DNA of 64,000 bases, taken from assembly GCF_030272615.1 (NCBI RefSeq), contig NC_081414.1:813471569-813535568 (forward strand), in the 5' to 3' direction. This DNA is from Cryptomeria japonica (Eukaryota; Streptophyta; Pinopsida; Cupressales; Cupressaceae). Positions 10,331 through 21,640 of the stretch are shown here, piece by piece. The position numbers and the translations under genes were made by a program. Numbering within the stretch: the first letter of the stretch is position 1; every line of letters starts with the position of its first letter. The notes under the pieces are model-generated. The model did not search any database and was not told the origin of the DNA. It saw nothing but the letters and a program-made list of their open reading frames with translations.

Positions 10331-12877
10331 TACCTTCTCTAAGAGTGTTAATATTCTGGGAGGAGCCTCTAGCAGTAGCTATGAGGACTTGGGGGAGGCA
10401 TAAGAATTTCTAGAATGTATGCCCTAACCATTATAGAGTCCATTACCAATTGTTGGGAATTATTAGATGTATAAGACACTCTATATTTCATAGAGTATTG
10501 ATTTCATTTCAATTCATGGGAGCTAGTGGATCACCAACCTTAACAACAACAATCTCACCATAAAAAAGAGGATCTCAAATAGAAATATTTTCAGCTTCAA
10601 GGTCAAGGCCAACATTTGGCACATAGTCAACTATAATAGTATTGACTTATGATGCATTAGTTCTATTTATAGGACCAAACTGTTAGTGTGAATGAGGTTA
10701 TTCCTTATCTACATATTAGTAGGAACCTATTCACATGTTAATTTTACTTAGGTCCTAGCTTGAATTTAAGTATGACGTGCTAACTTACCAAAAGAAATTC
10801 AATACAAAATTTCAAAACAACTTGCATAAAATAAAGTGCAACTATTGACTATACATTTTTTTTTGGTTGAAAAGTAACATCTAACTTTCCATTGCATGAA
10901 CATCCTAAAAACATAAAAAACCATCTAAAAGGAAGAATGGAGCTAAAGAACAAAATTCATATTTCTTATTCAATAAGAATTTTGTATCATATAGAAAAGC
11001 AAAGAACGAGTTAAGAGTCTAGAGTGATTTGCTTTACAATCCGTTATCTTCATACAAGTCCTGACTCGATTTTCTTGAAGGAGAGCATCATCAAGGTGCT
11101 TTTCCTCTAGCCACAAACCTAGTGGTGCCTCACACACCTTCCTTACGGAATTGGCCCTACCCTTCATGAGGTGCAAACACAGTAGTAGGTTTAATTGCCA
11201 TCTGAACCCGATGTTTTGAAAACTACATGACTCTAGTCAGTCAAGCACTATAAGTACCTGACTAGGAAATGCATTCGGTTCAAGTGAACTGAATAGCACA
11301 TGCAAATCCTTGTGCCACCTTGGCTAAACATTTTTTAAAGTAAACTAGCACGTAATATGTAGTCTTGTTCACCACCCCACTGGAATTGTTGACTCAATTG
11401 ATATTTCTAAGTGGCCTAGTTTGTCAAACCTATCCATTATAACAAGCAAACTTCCTTATTTGTTATTGCTTAGGTAGTTTGACAAGATCAAACAATATGT
11501 ATCCACACAAGGGTAGTATTGTGCCCTTGCACACATGCCCCATCCTTTGCATCAGCAAAATGGTGACCCCCTCTTCAAAAATGAGATTTTTTAAAGGTTC
11601 TACAATAACAAGTTGGTTTTGGTGCTTGGATGCATTCACTTGATATCATTGAGTCAATCCAGTTCTTACTTATTCATTTATGGTTTTAGTGTGCTTTTCT
11701 TGAGGAGTCTCATTTAGAGAGATATAGCTTTGCTTCATTAGATATATTTGCTTGCATGGAAAATTTTATTGATTGCCTTGTCTCTAACATCATGTTAGTG
11801 TTCTTCGAAATTTAATTTTATGATGTGATTGGGTTTAAGGACTTTGGTATAATTGAAGCATGATTTGAAATTTTTCATTTTCTAATACATATCCTCGATC
11901 GGTCTTAGGATCTCTTGAAAACAAATCTTTGGTGTTTGATCGGTCACATTTTAAAAATTTGGCCATATTTTAAGGGAAATGGCTATTCAAGAATTTTAAT
12001 TAATAAGGATAGAAAATAAATTAAAATTTATAATTTTGTATTTCTTTCCATCTTATATTTGACAATTATAACTTAAAAAAAGGCATAGTTAAATTGTCAC
12101 CCTCTTCGCATCAATATTTAAAATTTTTGAATAAAGTTTACAAGTCTTTAAAGTTTGATTTAGGGATTATTATGTATGATCCCACATGCTAATATACACA
12201 ACAAGTGAGAAATTTGGGAGGTGAAGAATTATATTTAATAATTTTTCCATTTCATGACTTATCTCTATGGATACTCGTTTAGTATCTCTTTCTAGTTCTT
12301 GCCGATAGGGAGGTTACTAATGCATTCTTTCATAATGAAATTTATTTTTCTTATGACCAATCAGATGCAATAATTAAAATTTATTTGTTACATTTCTATA
12401 GTTTCAAATTAAAAATATATTCTATATAATTTAAATATTTTATTTATTTTATTTTCTATTGGTTGGTGTAACCACATAATTCATTTTAATTATTATTTCT
12501 TTTTAAAAATGGCTCCAACGTTGATACAATAAAGAAAATATTAATGCTGACAGAGTATTGATTACAATTCTTGAAATTACAACTGCAGGGTTGTTAGCGT
12601 ACAGTGCCAACTAATCGGATTGAAAGCTTAATGAATGCATTCTTAATGCATATTCGTTGGAAGTCTTCTATGAGCTCATGTTTGATTACATAATTTTCTT
12701 GTCAAGATTCTTGGGCATTCAACAGACTTTGCAGAGCTTTATCAATGCCTAGCCTTGACAGTGGAATGAAAAACGATACTGATGATTCTCAGGGAATTTT
12801 AAGACTTTGTCTTTTTATGTATTTTGAAAGGGTTAAGAAAATTTCCTTTTTATGAATATAAGACTTTGTATTTCTAG
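10331..12877. other. No gene recognised
   Basis: About 2.5 kb of AT-rich sequence. I see no domain, LTR terminus or RNA gene. The small open frame on the minus strand at 10970-11176 has no recognisable motif and is probably chance. Confidence 0.5.
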
Positions 12878-13230
12878 GTTGTTTTAAAACAACTCTCTTG
12901 TGCAGCTTAAATAGCTCACTATGTTGCTTGTATGCCTTCAACCCTGCTTGTGATTTACAGAAGAGAAGGAATTTAGGTAATTAACTATTTTTTCGGATGA
13001 TTTGTGATATTTTTGTGCTTAAAAATATATATTTTTCAAAAATCGCTCATTTTTTAAGGGCTTTCCACCAGTTAGGGCTTTCATTATTTTTGCGTTGTTT
13101 TTAACTACTCGCTTGTGCAACTTAGATAACTTAGGGTTGTGCTTGTATATGTTCAACTCTGCTTACAATTTGGAGAAGCGAAGGTATTCAGGTAATTAAT
13201 TGTTTACTCGGATGATTTTATGATAGCTTT
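12878..13230 (+). repeat. Direct duplication of about 130 bp, offset 216 bp
   Basis: 12878-13010 and 13094-13225 share GTTGTTTT, CTTGTGCARCTTARATA, a TGCTTGTATRYSTTCAAC block and a GGTAATTAAYT block followed by CGGATGATTT. A third, partial relation is seen near 13370 (CATTTTTTAGGACTTCCA versus 13050-13066). No coding function is apparent. It lies upstream of the glutathione peroxidase exons and could be old intron or leader sequence. Confidence 0.6.
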
Positions 13231-14385
13231 TACAAGATTTTGTTGCTTGTGTAACCATTTATACGATATTTGTCAAAACAAAATCATAATCAACTTTTTT
13301 CAAAGTTTGAAGGCTTGAATATTATAATCCCTTACAAGAAAGTCTTTTCATAAAAAATATTTTTCACCCATTTTTTAGGACTTCCATTAATGGTGGCCAT
13401 TGCAGGTTACTCTATCACTTCAAATACCAAAATTCTCTACATGCAAAAGCCACCGCGAATTGTTCCTCTTCTGGTTCAAGCCTTGTATGCTTATGTAGTT
13501 TCAAAATAACATTGGCATCAACCATGTGAATGAGACATTTTAGTTCTTTTTAAAAAATCAAAAAAATTGTGAGAAGGTTATTACTTTGTGCTTTTATTCT
13601 TATAGGTGATTGTTAATGGTTGATGAGTCATTGTGCAAGTTTTTTGACAAGTGTTAAATATAAGTTTAAAATCCTTCACTTAGGAGCTTCAGTTTGCGCT
13701 TATTTTTTCAAATAATTGACCGAGTCAATTGCATATACATTTGTTGAAGGTTGGTTGTTCTATATTTCAATTTCTGAATTATAAAAATGAAATATTTTTG
13801 GCATCTATTTCTTACTTAGGGTTTGAAGGATGGACAGTGAAAATAAACACTTCAGAAGTAAATGTAGAAATATAGAAATTTCAGAACAAAACTCAAATTA
13901 ATCTTAGAGGTATTTGCACCAAACATAGTATATATTGCAGGGTCAAAATGAATTTACTCAGACTAGATATTTACGCCATTGCTCTTTCTTTAAGAGAAAA
14001 TTTAAATATATTTTTTAAGTTATTGCTTACTGCAAGGCAATGCCACAACAAACTATATAGAAAATTTAACGATCGGAAAGTTCAATACACTGCTCAAATG
14101 GATAGTGAAACAACATCATGTATGTTACCAATTTATGCTACCCTATTGAGAGTAATGCAAATGTTTTTCTAAAGATATATCAAATTCAACTTTAATTACA
14201 CTATACTATTGAATGCCATGTTGTGTTGCACTTTTAAGAATAAATACCAATTTTAATTTTGTCTATATGAAGAAATATAGTACACTACATCACACATTGC
14301 TACAAAAAAAAATGATGGAAGAACATAAACCCTTATAAAACTTCCAAGAATTGAGTCAATTGTGTCTTAAATTTAAAATACCATG
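13231..14385. other. No gene recognised
   Basis: AT-rich sequence. A short open stretch after a good 3' splice site (CCATTGCAG at about 13398-13406) encodes ILYMQKPPRIVPLLVQALYA, but I do not recognise it and would not call it an exon. Confidence 0.4.
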
Positions 14386-15473
14386 TGTAGACACCTAAAA
14401 ATATCTCATTGATCATGTACTAATTATTCATCTAATTAGTTAAATAATTTTTTAATTAATTAATTGAGTTAATTAATCTTATTCTTCTAATCTCATATTT
14501 CTTCGTCATCTTACTAATTATTCTATTTCGTATTCTATCATTATTTAATTATTTTAACTATTTTCTAATATTAATTAAATATTTATTATTTAATTAATTC
14601 TGATTAATTCCCCAATTTAAATAATCTTTGTTATTTAAATAAATTATATTTTTAATTTCTATCTCTAATCAATTAATCATTAACCCTTTTCTAAATATTA
14701 ATTAAATATTTATTATTTAACTAATTGTGATTTAATCCTTTAATTTGAATAATCTTTATTATTTAATTAAATTCCATTTCTAAAATAATTAAATAGTTTC
14801 TTTAAATTATTTAATTAGCTAATTGATTCTTCTAATTCCATTTCCAAATCCCCAAATTCTAATTTCATTTAATTTCAAAATTCTTCAAAATTCTTCTAAA
14901 TTCAATCACATGTGCATGATTTCGAAAATCAAATTGAAAATCAAAGTCAAGTTCTAAATATATTCAAATACTAAATTGAATTTAAAATAAATTAAATTAT
15001 TTGAATAAATATCATTCAAAGTCAAAGTGCAAGCACATGCTAAATTAATTAATTCAATGAATGAATTAATTAAATCATTTATCTCTCCAATCTCTATTTT
15101 CATCTTCTAGTTAGCTTTTTCTAAATAAAGCTTTCTTTGTCATCAATCAATTTTCCTCCTATCATTCTTTTTCTTCCTTCAGTTAGTTTTTTCTCAATCA
15201 ATTAACTCATTTAATCTATTCAATCTATTTTGTTTCACCTCCAAATCAGCAGTTCAACTATCAATCGACATGTAAGCTCACCCGAGTTCCACCTCTTGAT
15301 CAATGTGTTCCACCTTTCATTCAATCCTCTCCAAATTATCTATAAATTGAGCATTCAATCTCCATTTTCAACAATCATGAACTTCGAATCTTTGTGTCAT
15401 TTGCAGGTTGCCAGCGCGATATCTGAGAGCCACCATACGACAAAGAAGAGAAGAACAATGGAAGTCACATGCA
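14386..15473 (+). mobile_element. Solo LTR with 6-bp target-site duplication ACCATG
   Basis: The element begins TGTAGACACCTAAAAAT and ends CACATGCA, with canonical TG...CA ends. ACCATG lies on both sides (14380-14385 and 15474-15479). The first half is a long TTAATTAA/TAAATAAA-rich tract, and a TATAAATTG box sits at 15341, about 130 bp from the 3' end. The start motif is shared with the minus-strand LTRs ending at 53992 (TGTAGGCACCTAAAAAT) and 59870 (TGTAGACACCTAAAATT). No interior remains, which fits LTR-LTR recombination. The 3' edge rests mainly on the target duplication. Confidence 0.7.
15341..15347 (+). promoter_or_regulatory. TATA box of the solo LTR
   Basis: TATAAAT lies about 130 bp from the LTR end, leaving room for a short R/U5. 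It supports plus-strand orientation of this LTR. Confidence 0.5.
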
Positions 15474-15479
15474 ACCATG

Positions 15480-16032
15480 GAATAGGGAGTTTTGATTAAC
15501 ATATTTTATATTCCTATTTCTTAATTGTATTATTTCATTGGTTTATGTTTGGATTGCTTAGATAGTTAAGGGATTCGTGATTTTCCTTATTTCCTATTTA
15601 GCAATGATGAGTTTGAACATAACACACCCTACATAGTACCAAGTTATGATTATGGTCTTCAAGCTCAGTTTGAATGTATTTCTCAATAATAAAAAAATAA
15701 ATTATATTGCAGTAAAAGGCAATGCCACGACAAAATTTTAGCATAATGAGAATGACATCTAAGTTAAGCCTTAATGCACAAAGAGTCCAAATTTATTTAA
15801 AGTTGCCTTTTTTTGTAGACTCTTCTCTACTCCACCACCTTCAAAAGCAGTTGCTTCTATTCCACACAATGAGACCCCAACCATGTAAGCTTTATTCATT
15901 TTTTGAAAAATATAACTTTCGTGATTGGTTTCATGAAATTTTACATTGAATTAAAATGTTCTATAATGTTTTTTCAGCCATTAGGTTTAAATTACATGCA
16001 AAAGGCATACCCTTAGTAATATTTAATTGCAG
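15480..16032. other. Presumed intron or upstream sequence of the glutathione peroxidase fragment
   Basis: No separate gene is seen. Near 15835-15893 a short stretch encoding SKAVASIPHNETPT ends at a GTAAGC donor-like site. Plant glutathione peroxidases have SIHDFTVK just before the intron preceding the next exon, so this may be the rotten upstream exon. The match is weak. Confidence 0.3.
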
Positions 16033-16366
16033 CACCTCAGGGGTAATGACGTGGACTCGGCATTTGCAAGGCCAATGCTCTGCTTATCGTCAATGTTGTT
16101 TTTTAAATCGTAATTTCCCCTTTATTTAGTCAATTGGGAATTCTTAGTTTTTTTTTCAAATGCTTCTGACTAGAATATAAAACATTGGTGGGTACTTTGG
16201 GAAATTGCTCTGTTGGTGGTTCCTACACCTCCATTGGTATTTTTTGTAGTTGTCATATTTTCAAATTATTAATGATTGATGGGTTTTCATTTTATTTTTG
16301 GCAGTGGAATAACTACCTCTAACTACAACGAGATGAATAAATTGTATGCAGACTACAAGGAACAAG
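16033..16366 (+). pseudogene. Glutathione peroxidase (plant GPX, thioredoxin-dependent type) pseudogene, two exons
   Basis: Exon A (16033-16098) follows the acceptor TTTAATTGCAG and encodes LRGNDVDSAF. A lost base shifts the frame, and the next frame reads CKANALLIVNV. This matches the family segment RGNDVDLS-YKGKVLLIVNVAS. Exon B (16305-16366) follows TTTTTGGCAG and encodes GITTSNYNEMNKLYADYKEQ, matching CGLTNSNYTEL-LYEKYKDQG. It begins with the third base of the peroxidatic Cys codon and ends at a GTGATT donor. These enzymes reduce lipid and hydrogen peroxides using thioredoxin. The frameshift, a degraded exon A 3' end and the absence of downstream exons before element I at 17240 show a fragment or pseudogene. 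Later exons were looked for and not seen elsewhere in the window. Confidence 0.75.
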
Positions 16367-17239
16367 GTGATTATCCGTGAATATACAAACTTTCCCTCTT
16401 TTTTAATCTTTTGTTTACTTCTTTCTATAACCTATATGCTTTTGTACACTCTTCAATGGGTAATGATCTTCATGGGGCTTTATATGTCTTAGATTAGCTC
16501 ATATAACATGCTATAATAGAATCTTCACTCCATGGGGTCAATCATTTGAGATCTTTAGATAGTTGTAAAGAATGTTTTAGAATTAGAAGTCTCATCTACT
16601 ATGATTTTTCATTCATGTGTTTTGATAAGGTCCTTCCATTTAGTGACACCTTTGTGAGAGGACTGATTTATTCATATAAAAGTTTTTGTTCTCGTTTGTT
16701 TAAGGGTCAATACTCCTCCCAGTAACTAATGGATGATGGATATAGCGTTTGCAGTTCAAACACTGTGCATAACCTGGAGAAATTTCATAGAAAGATCTAT
16801 CTTATAAGTCATCTCTGATGATTTAGTGTTTGTAATAAATCAATCTAGCAATTAGATAGATAAATAGTAAATTTTAAGAAAATCAAATTAGCTCATTCTT
16901 TTCCAAAAAATCTGTTAAATGCATATAGATTATCAGTTATCTAGTCTTTTGATTAAGTTGATTAATAGCTATTACTCGTTAATTTCGCTTAAATTGGATT
17001 TCAAAAACCATTTGAAACATTGAATTCAATGTTTTTTTTTTCACTTTACAAATGAATTTCATGGATGATTATCAACTTGTACAAGAAAATGAAATTGCTT
17101 TGTGTTGACAACATAATCAAGAATTCAAATGAATCTACTTATTCTAATCAATTTCGTCAATAGTTATTACTCACTAATTTCTCTTAAATTGGATTTCTAA
17201 CTTTTATTTATCATCATTATATTTTTTAACAATACAAAG
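16367..17239. other. No gene recognised (possible GPX intron)
   Basis: AT-rich sequence between the last GPX exon and the LTR of element I. The next expected GPX exon (containing AFPCNQFG) was looked for and not found. Confidence 0.5.
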
Positions 17240-17670
17240 TGATGCACATCAAAGGGGACACAAGCCCAAAAACAAGATTCAAATGTTAGTGAGTGAGTTT
17301 CCAACCAAAACTAAAACAAATGAAACAAAATCCTTCACATACATATCAAGAAAGATTAAAAAGCATGCAAAGAAAGCAAGATAAAAGAAGAGAAGGGAGA
17401 TTATTCTCCCTAAGATGCTCCCATGATGCCTTTGTTGCTTCTCCCTTGTCTCTCTCCTCGCCAAGATCCAAATTAGTGTATATAACTCTCAGCTTTAGCA
17501 CTAAACCATGGATGTCAATGGAGATTTAAAATGGTCGAATGAACTAAACTTCCTATTGCTATGCAAAATGCCTACAACAATATTACTATGAAAAAGCTTA
17601 AGTGTGTGTGTCTATGCAAGTATAATAACAATGCTTAAGATGCTTGCTTTTTTTGCTCAAGGATGAGGAC

Positions 17671-17680
17671 TCCTTTTATA
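17671..17680 (-). promoter_or_regulatory. TATA box of element I 3' LTR
   Basis: The minus strand reads CCCTATAAAAGGAGTCC. The 5' LTR has the identical box at 35761-35770, which would drive the element's genomic RNA, with R/U5 of roughly 400 bp before the primer-binding site. Confidence 0.65.
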
Positions 17681-19089
17681 GGGAAAAATGTTGATTGAAT
17701 GGCTAAGATTGAGTGAGCCTGTGAAGGGCTAGAATTGATGGGTTTGTGATCCATGTGATGGTTTTCAATCCAATCTCAGGATGACAAGTGTCAACATGTA
17801 ATGGCTTGAGATGAGAGGAAGGGAGCATTAAATGCATGAGGGGACATGAGGGTAACCTCACGTGGTTGGGGTTATTGGATAAAACTTTTATCCAAGTGTA
17901 AGGTTATTATCCAATGGGTAAAATCTTGTGCAAATTTTACCCATGGTTAAGCCTTGACCAAAGGGTCAAGACCCATGTGGGTTGGAGTGTTGAAAGAGGA
18001 AATGCATTTAAGACTTTGTAAGAGCCTTAAATGACTTTTGAAGACTTTTGGGAGGGATTTTTGGATTAGGATTGTGCAAATGTTTAGACGAGGGATTAGG
18101 CTAATTTTAAAGGAGTTAGAAGAGTCTAGAAGAGGTTTAGAGAAATCTAGAAGAATCTAAAAAGAGGTGGGTGTGGTTAAATAGGTTTTTATTAAAATAA
18201 TAATCTGTTTAAATGTGCAACTTGCATTTGTAGGAGAATGTAAGTGGATGAGTTATTTTTAAATAAATATTGATTTATTTAAAAAGGGGATTTGATTTGG
18301 TGATTTGATTTTTTTAAATAAATGTTAAATTTATTTAAATAGGAAAAAGGGGGATGAATTAAATAAATGAGATTTATTTAATAACTTGAACTATAGTTTT
18401 TAGTAATTAAATAAATTCATTCAATTTATTCAACTAAAATAGAAGAATAGGCTAAGGTGAATTAATTAAATGTCAATTTAATTAATAGAGGAATATTTAG
18501 TCAGTAAATAAATATTTAATATTCATTTAATTAATAGATAAATTTATGTGTGTAAATTTGCCCCTCTTTGAGACGGTGTGGTTCATCACACTATTTCAAA
18601 GAACAACAAATAGGCATGAGAAAAATGCCCCAAGGATGTTAGTTTAGTCGATTGGTATGCCCCCTTGAGAGATGGGCCAATTTTTTTGAGAAATTGGGCG
18701 ATCTCTCAAAAAATAGAAAGAAATTAGGGGATGATAGAGGAGATAAATTTGGAATAAATGATGAAAGAATGGATGAAAATGGGGTCAAAATGAAGAAAGG
18801 GCAAGCCTCAGAAGTTCCCGAGGTCCACGGCGGTCAATGAGGTGAAGCAGGGGGAGGATTGGGTAGGGTTTATGTAGGCTAGAAGGGGTAAAATGGTCCT
18901 CATTTGCACACTCTCCTATAACGATCCAAAGCTCCTGATAGTGACATTTACAAGAGACGGGTTGAGCAAAAATGGTGTTCCCACTCACAGATCATTGACT
19001 CGAATGGATCCAGAGATACCAGTGGCCAACCGATTACGGATCCCTGGTATGTCTAATTCTAAGTTTTGCCTTTGGAGCTCATTTATTGC

Positions 19090-19420
19090 ACTTAATAGCT
19101 AGGGAAAAAAATTGGACGACAAAGGCACTAAAACGTTATTTTAGCACTTTTGTCACCCAAAATAGTGCTTTTGTGCTGAAATGGCGTTGTTGTATAGTTG
19201 TGTTAGCGCATTTGTGAATGTAGTGTGATTGTTAGGGAGTTTTAGTGCTAGTGTTTTCAATGTTTTGGCGCTATTGTCATAGTCATAAAAATGGGATTGT
19301 TGTAGCGCTTTTGTTGCGCAATGTAGCACCTTTGTTCCAATGTAGCACTTTTGTAGGCCTAAAGTAGCGGCAGTGTTTGGTTTAACGCTTTTCTCAAGTG
19401 TTTAGTGCTTTTGGGTCTTA
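19090..19420 (+). repeat. Cluster of about twelve degenerate words RGCRCTTTTGT in U3
   Basis: Words such as AGCACTTTTGT, GTGCTTTTGT, AGCGCTTTTGTTGCGC, AGCACCTTTGTT and AACGCTTTTCTC occur at irregular spacing. The right LTR has the same cluster at 37190-37408. The reverse-complement words occur in the element leader at 34990-35240. Confidence 0.75.
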
Positions 19421-19685
19421 GCATAGGACAGTTAATGTTGATGCCCCAATTTTATGGTCAAGGTGATAGTTGATGTCAATGTTGTCATTCCATGCATGTG
19501 TTGTGACTTGTGTGAGACTCGGGGTACTTGTTGAGACTAGGAAATATGATGTCATGCATGTTGGTAGTCTAGGTGTTATGAGTCAAGTTACCTGATGAGA
19601 CTTATATTCTTGAAAAAGAGTTTGATAAAGTATAGGTAATAGTCGTATTTTGGCATAGCAAAGAGATTGACACTTTTGTTCGATT

Positions 19686-21640
19686 GTGCAGGAGGATCAC
19701 TAAGGAGTGCTGCAGATGCAAGAGAAGCATCTGACCACATAGCGGTTGCATGATCAGTTGACAGACCTTGAGATCGACTGCATATATCCTGCAGGACTTT
19801 TTGATATGACGCATCTACTCGTGATTCATATGAATCACGAACTACTGACTGCGTTGGCCGAGCGATGGTATAGGGAGACATGTTCATTCCACCTAGTGAT
19901 GGGAGAGATGTCTGTTACACTAGAGGATGTATGGAGGATTATGCACATTTTGATCACTGGGGAGTTGGTCGCCTATGACAGGGCGACAAGCGAGGTGGCA
20001 CTGTGACAAATGTTTCCCTATCTGGAGTTAGAGGTCTTTGACAAATTCGTCTCATGAGAGGATATAGTAGATTTATAAGAGCCACTACCAGTTGTATTAT
20101 TAGGAATCATTGGAGGGCTCCTATGCCCTGAACGAAGGTCACATGGTCTTGTTGTTGGTTGGGGACACGTCATTGAGCGAATGGCCAACGAGGGCACTCT
20201 ATATGCATGGGGTCCGTGTGTATTGGCCCATTTGTACAAAGATTTGCATGAGGTAGTTTACCATGGCATCACCTCGTTAGGTGTAGGGATCACTTTGTTG
20301 CACATCTGGGCATGGGAGAACTTGCCCATCACGAGACCTGTGTGTATGAGGTTTAGCACGATTGATCACCCCTATGTTTATATATATAGAGGTATGATGA
20401 CACAGCCCCAACTAGGGAAGCTGGACTATTGGTGACGGACATTGGATGATCTAGATACAGTGATATGGCACCCCTGCCTAGATTGTGAGCAATGGTAGGA
20501 TGATGCAGACGTGATGCCATATGTTTACATAGTGTGGTTCCTGATTGGGTGGACAACTTATGTGGTCGAGAGACATCTTCTCGACCAAGTGATAAGGTAG
20601 TTTGGTCAGACACAGGGTATGCCACGGGGTTCCAAAGAGTATGCCAAAGTTGTCTGAGAAGGATTCCAGTGGGGGCCTGTATTGCCCTACGATCAGGCCT
20701 TAGCAGAGTTTCAGACTTTACAAGCGAGGCCATGGCCATAACAAGAAGAGGTGTCGAATACGAGGGTGATGGATGAGTATGCGCAATATTGGGCGGCACA
20801 CCCCTTTCCACGGATCTCAAATCCAACAGAGTTAGTGCCACCATTTGAGGATGACAGGGCTCTGATACAGGGGAGGAGGAGGAGGAGATTAGATGGGGGA
20901 GGTGGAGATGGGGGTGGTGGAGGTGGTAAAGGTGGTAGGGGTTTGAGGAGAGGCAGGGGTGGGCTTCCTTTGCGGCTGGGATAGGGACCAGTTATACAAG
21001 GACCAGCAGTAGCAGCAACAAGAGAGAGGGGAGAGGGAGGAGCAAGGTGAGATATGGGCAGTGGTGGAGATGTAGGTGGAGCTGCAGGTATGGGGGGCGC
21101 AGGTGGAGATGTGGCGATGGAGGAGGGACATGGAGCCATAGGTGATGGATAGGGGGACCTACAAGAGGTCATGACAGTGCGGTTATAGACTCGCCTGACG
21201 ACCGCCGAGGATCGTATCAAGGATTTGGAGGCCAAGTTAGAGGACAAAGATGTAGAGATTGTTGCGAGGGATGTCCATCTTTTTGCATAGGGGGTCAAGC
21301 TGACCATAGTGCTTGGAGAGAGAGATGATGTGATAGATAGAATGAGGCAGCTATAGGATAGGGTTCGAGCATTGGAGGGAGTACAGGGACAGGGTGCTAC
21401 AGGCGAGGTGATGTGGGAGATGCATCGGGAAAGAGAAAAGATTGAGTACTGGGGGGGTGTATATGAGCAGGTAGTGCCCAATAGTCAGCGAGCAATGAGC
21501 TATTCCCAGATGCGACGGGCGAGATTAGAGCTATCTCAGAGGGGTTAGAGTAGCAGGGGTGTGATGGGTCCTCCTCGATGGGATGGTGAGGGTGGTGGTG
21601 GGGGTGGTACCACAACATCTGGAGCAAGTGGTATTTGAGG
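19686..21640 (+). pseudogene. Plant mobile domain (PMD, aminotransferase-like) gene, antisense to element I
   Basis: One frame (frame 3) runs on the strand opposite to gag-pol from a 3' splice-like site (CGATTGTGCAG at 19675-19685) into a clear PMD. Hallmarks are LTDLEIDCIYPAGLFD, LVIHMNHELLTALAERW and FHLVMGEMSVTLEDVWRI (19746-19940), with further conserved blocks (GHVIERM near 20165, LLHIWAWENLPI near 20298, IGWTTYVVERHLLDQVI near 20545). A Gly/Arg-rich stretch (20870-20985), a coiled-coil-like stretch (21190-21380) and a Gly-rich tail (21540-21637) follow. Stops interrupt it (for example TAG near 19738 and TGA at 20004-20006); most could be single transitions, and a frame change is likely after 20985. 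PMD proteins occur in host silencing factors (MAIN family) and in transposons. Here the gene is cargo of a Tat element, and its role is unknown. Confidence 0.8.

Larger units (their letters stand above)
17240..19430 (-). repeat. Element I 3' LTR
   Basis: The U5 end (TGATGCACATC, the CA end on the minus strand) is at 17240. The U3 end is placed at about 19430 (GCATAGGACA, minus TGTCCTATGC), but this is a guess because the other LTR is broken before that point. It contains a minus-strand TATA box at 17671-17680, an AT-rich tract of TAAATAAA/TTAATTAA at 18180-18560, and dense words like AGCGCTTTTGT at 19090-19420. Confidence 0.7.

Noticed and set aside
13398-13515. Candidate exon ILYMQKPPRIVPLLVQALYA
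   Set aside because: Good acceptor but unknown family, no donor in phase and no neighbouring exon; left as unannotated.
20353-21481. Long minus-strand open frames rich in Ser, Pro and Thr
   Set aside because: They are the antisense shadow of the PMD gene and its Gly-rich segment; no domain, and the plus strand has clear homology.
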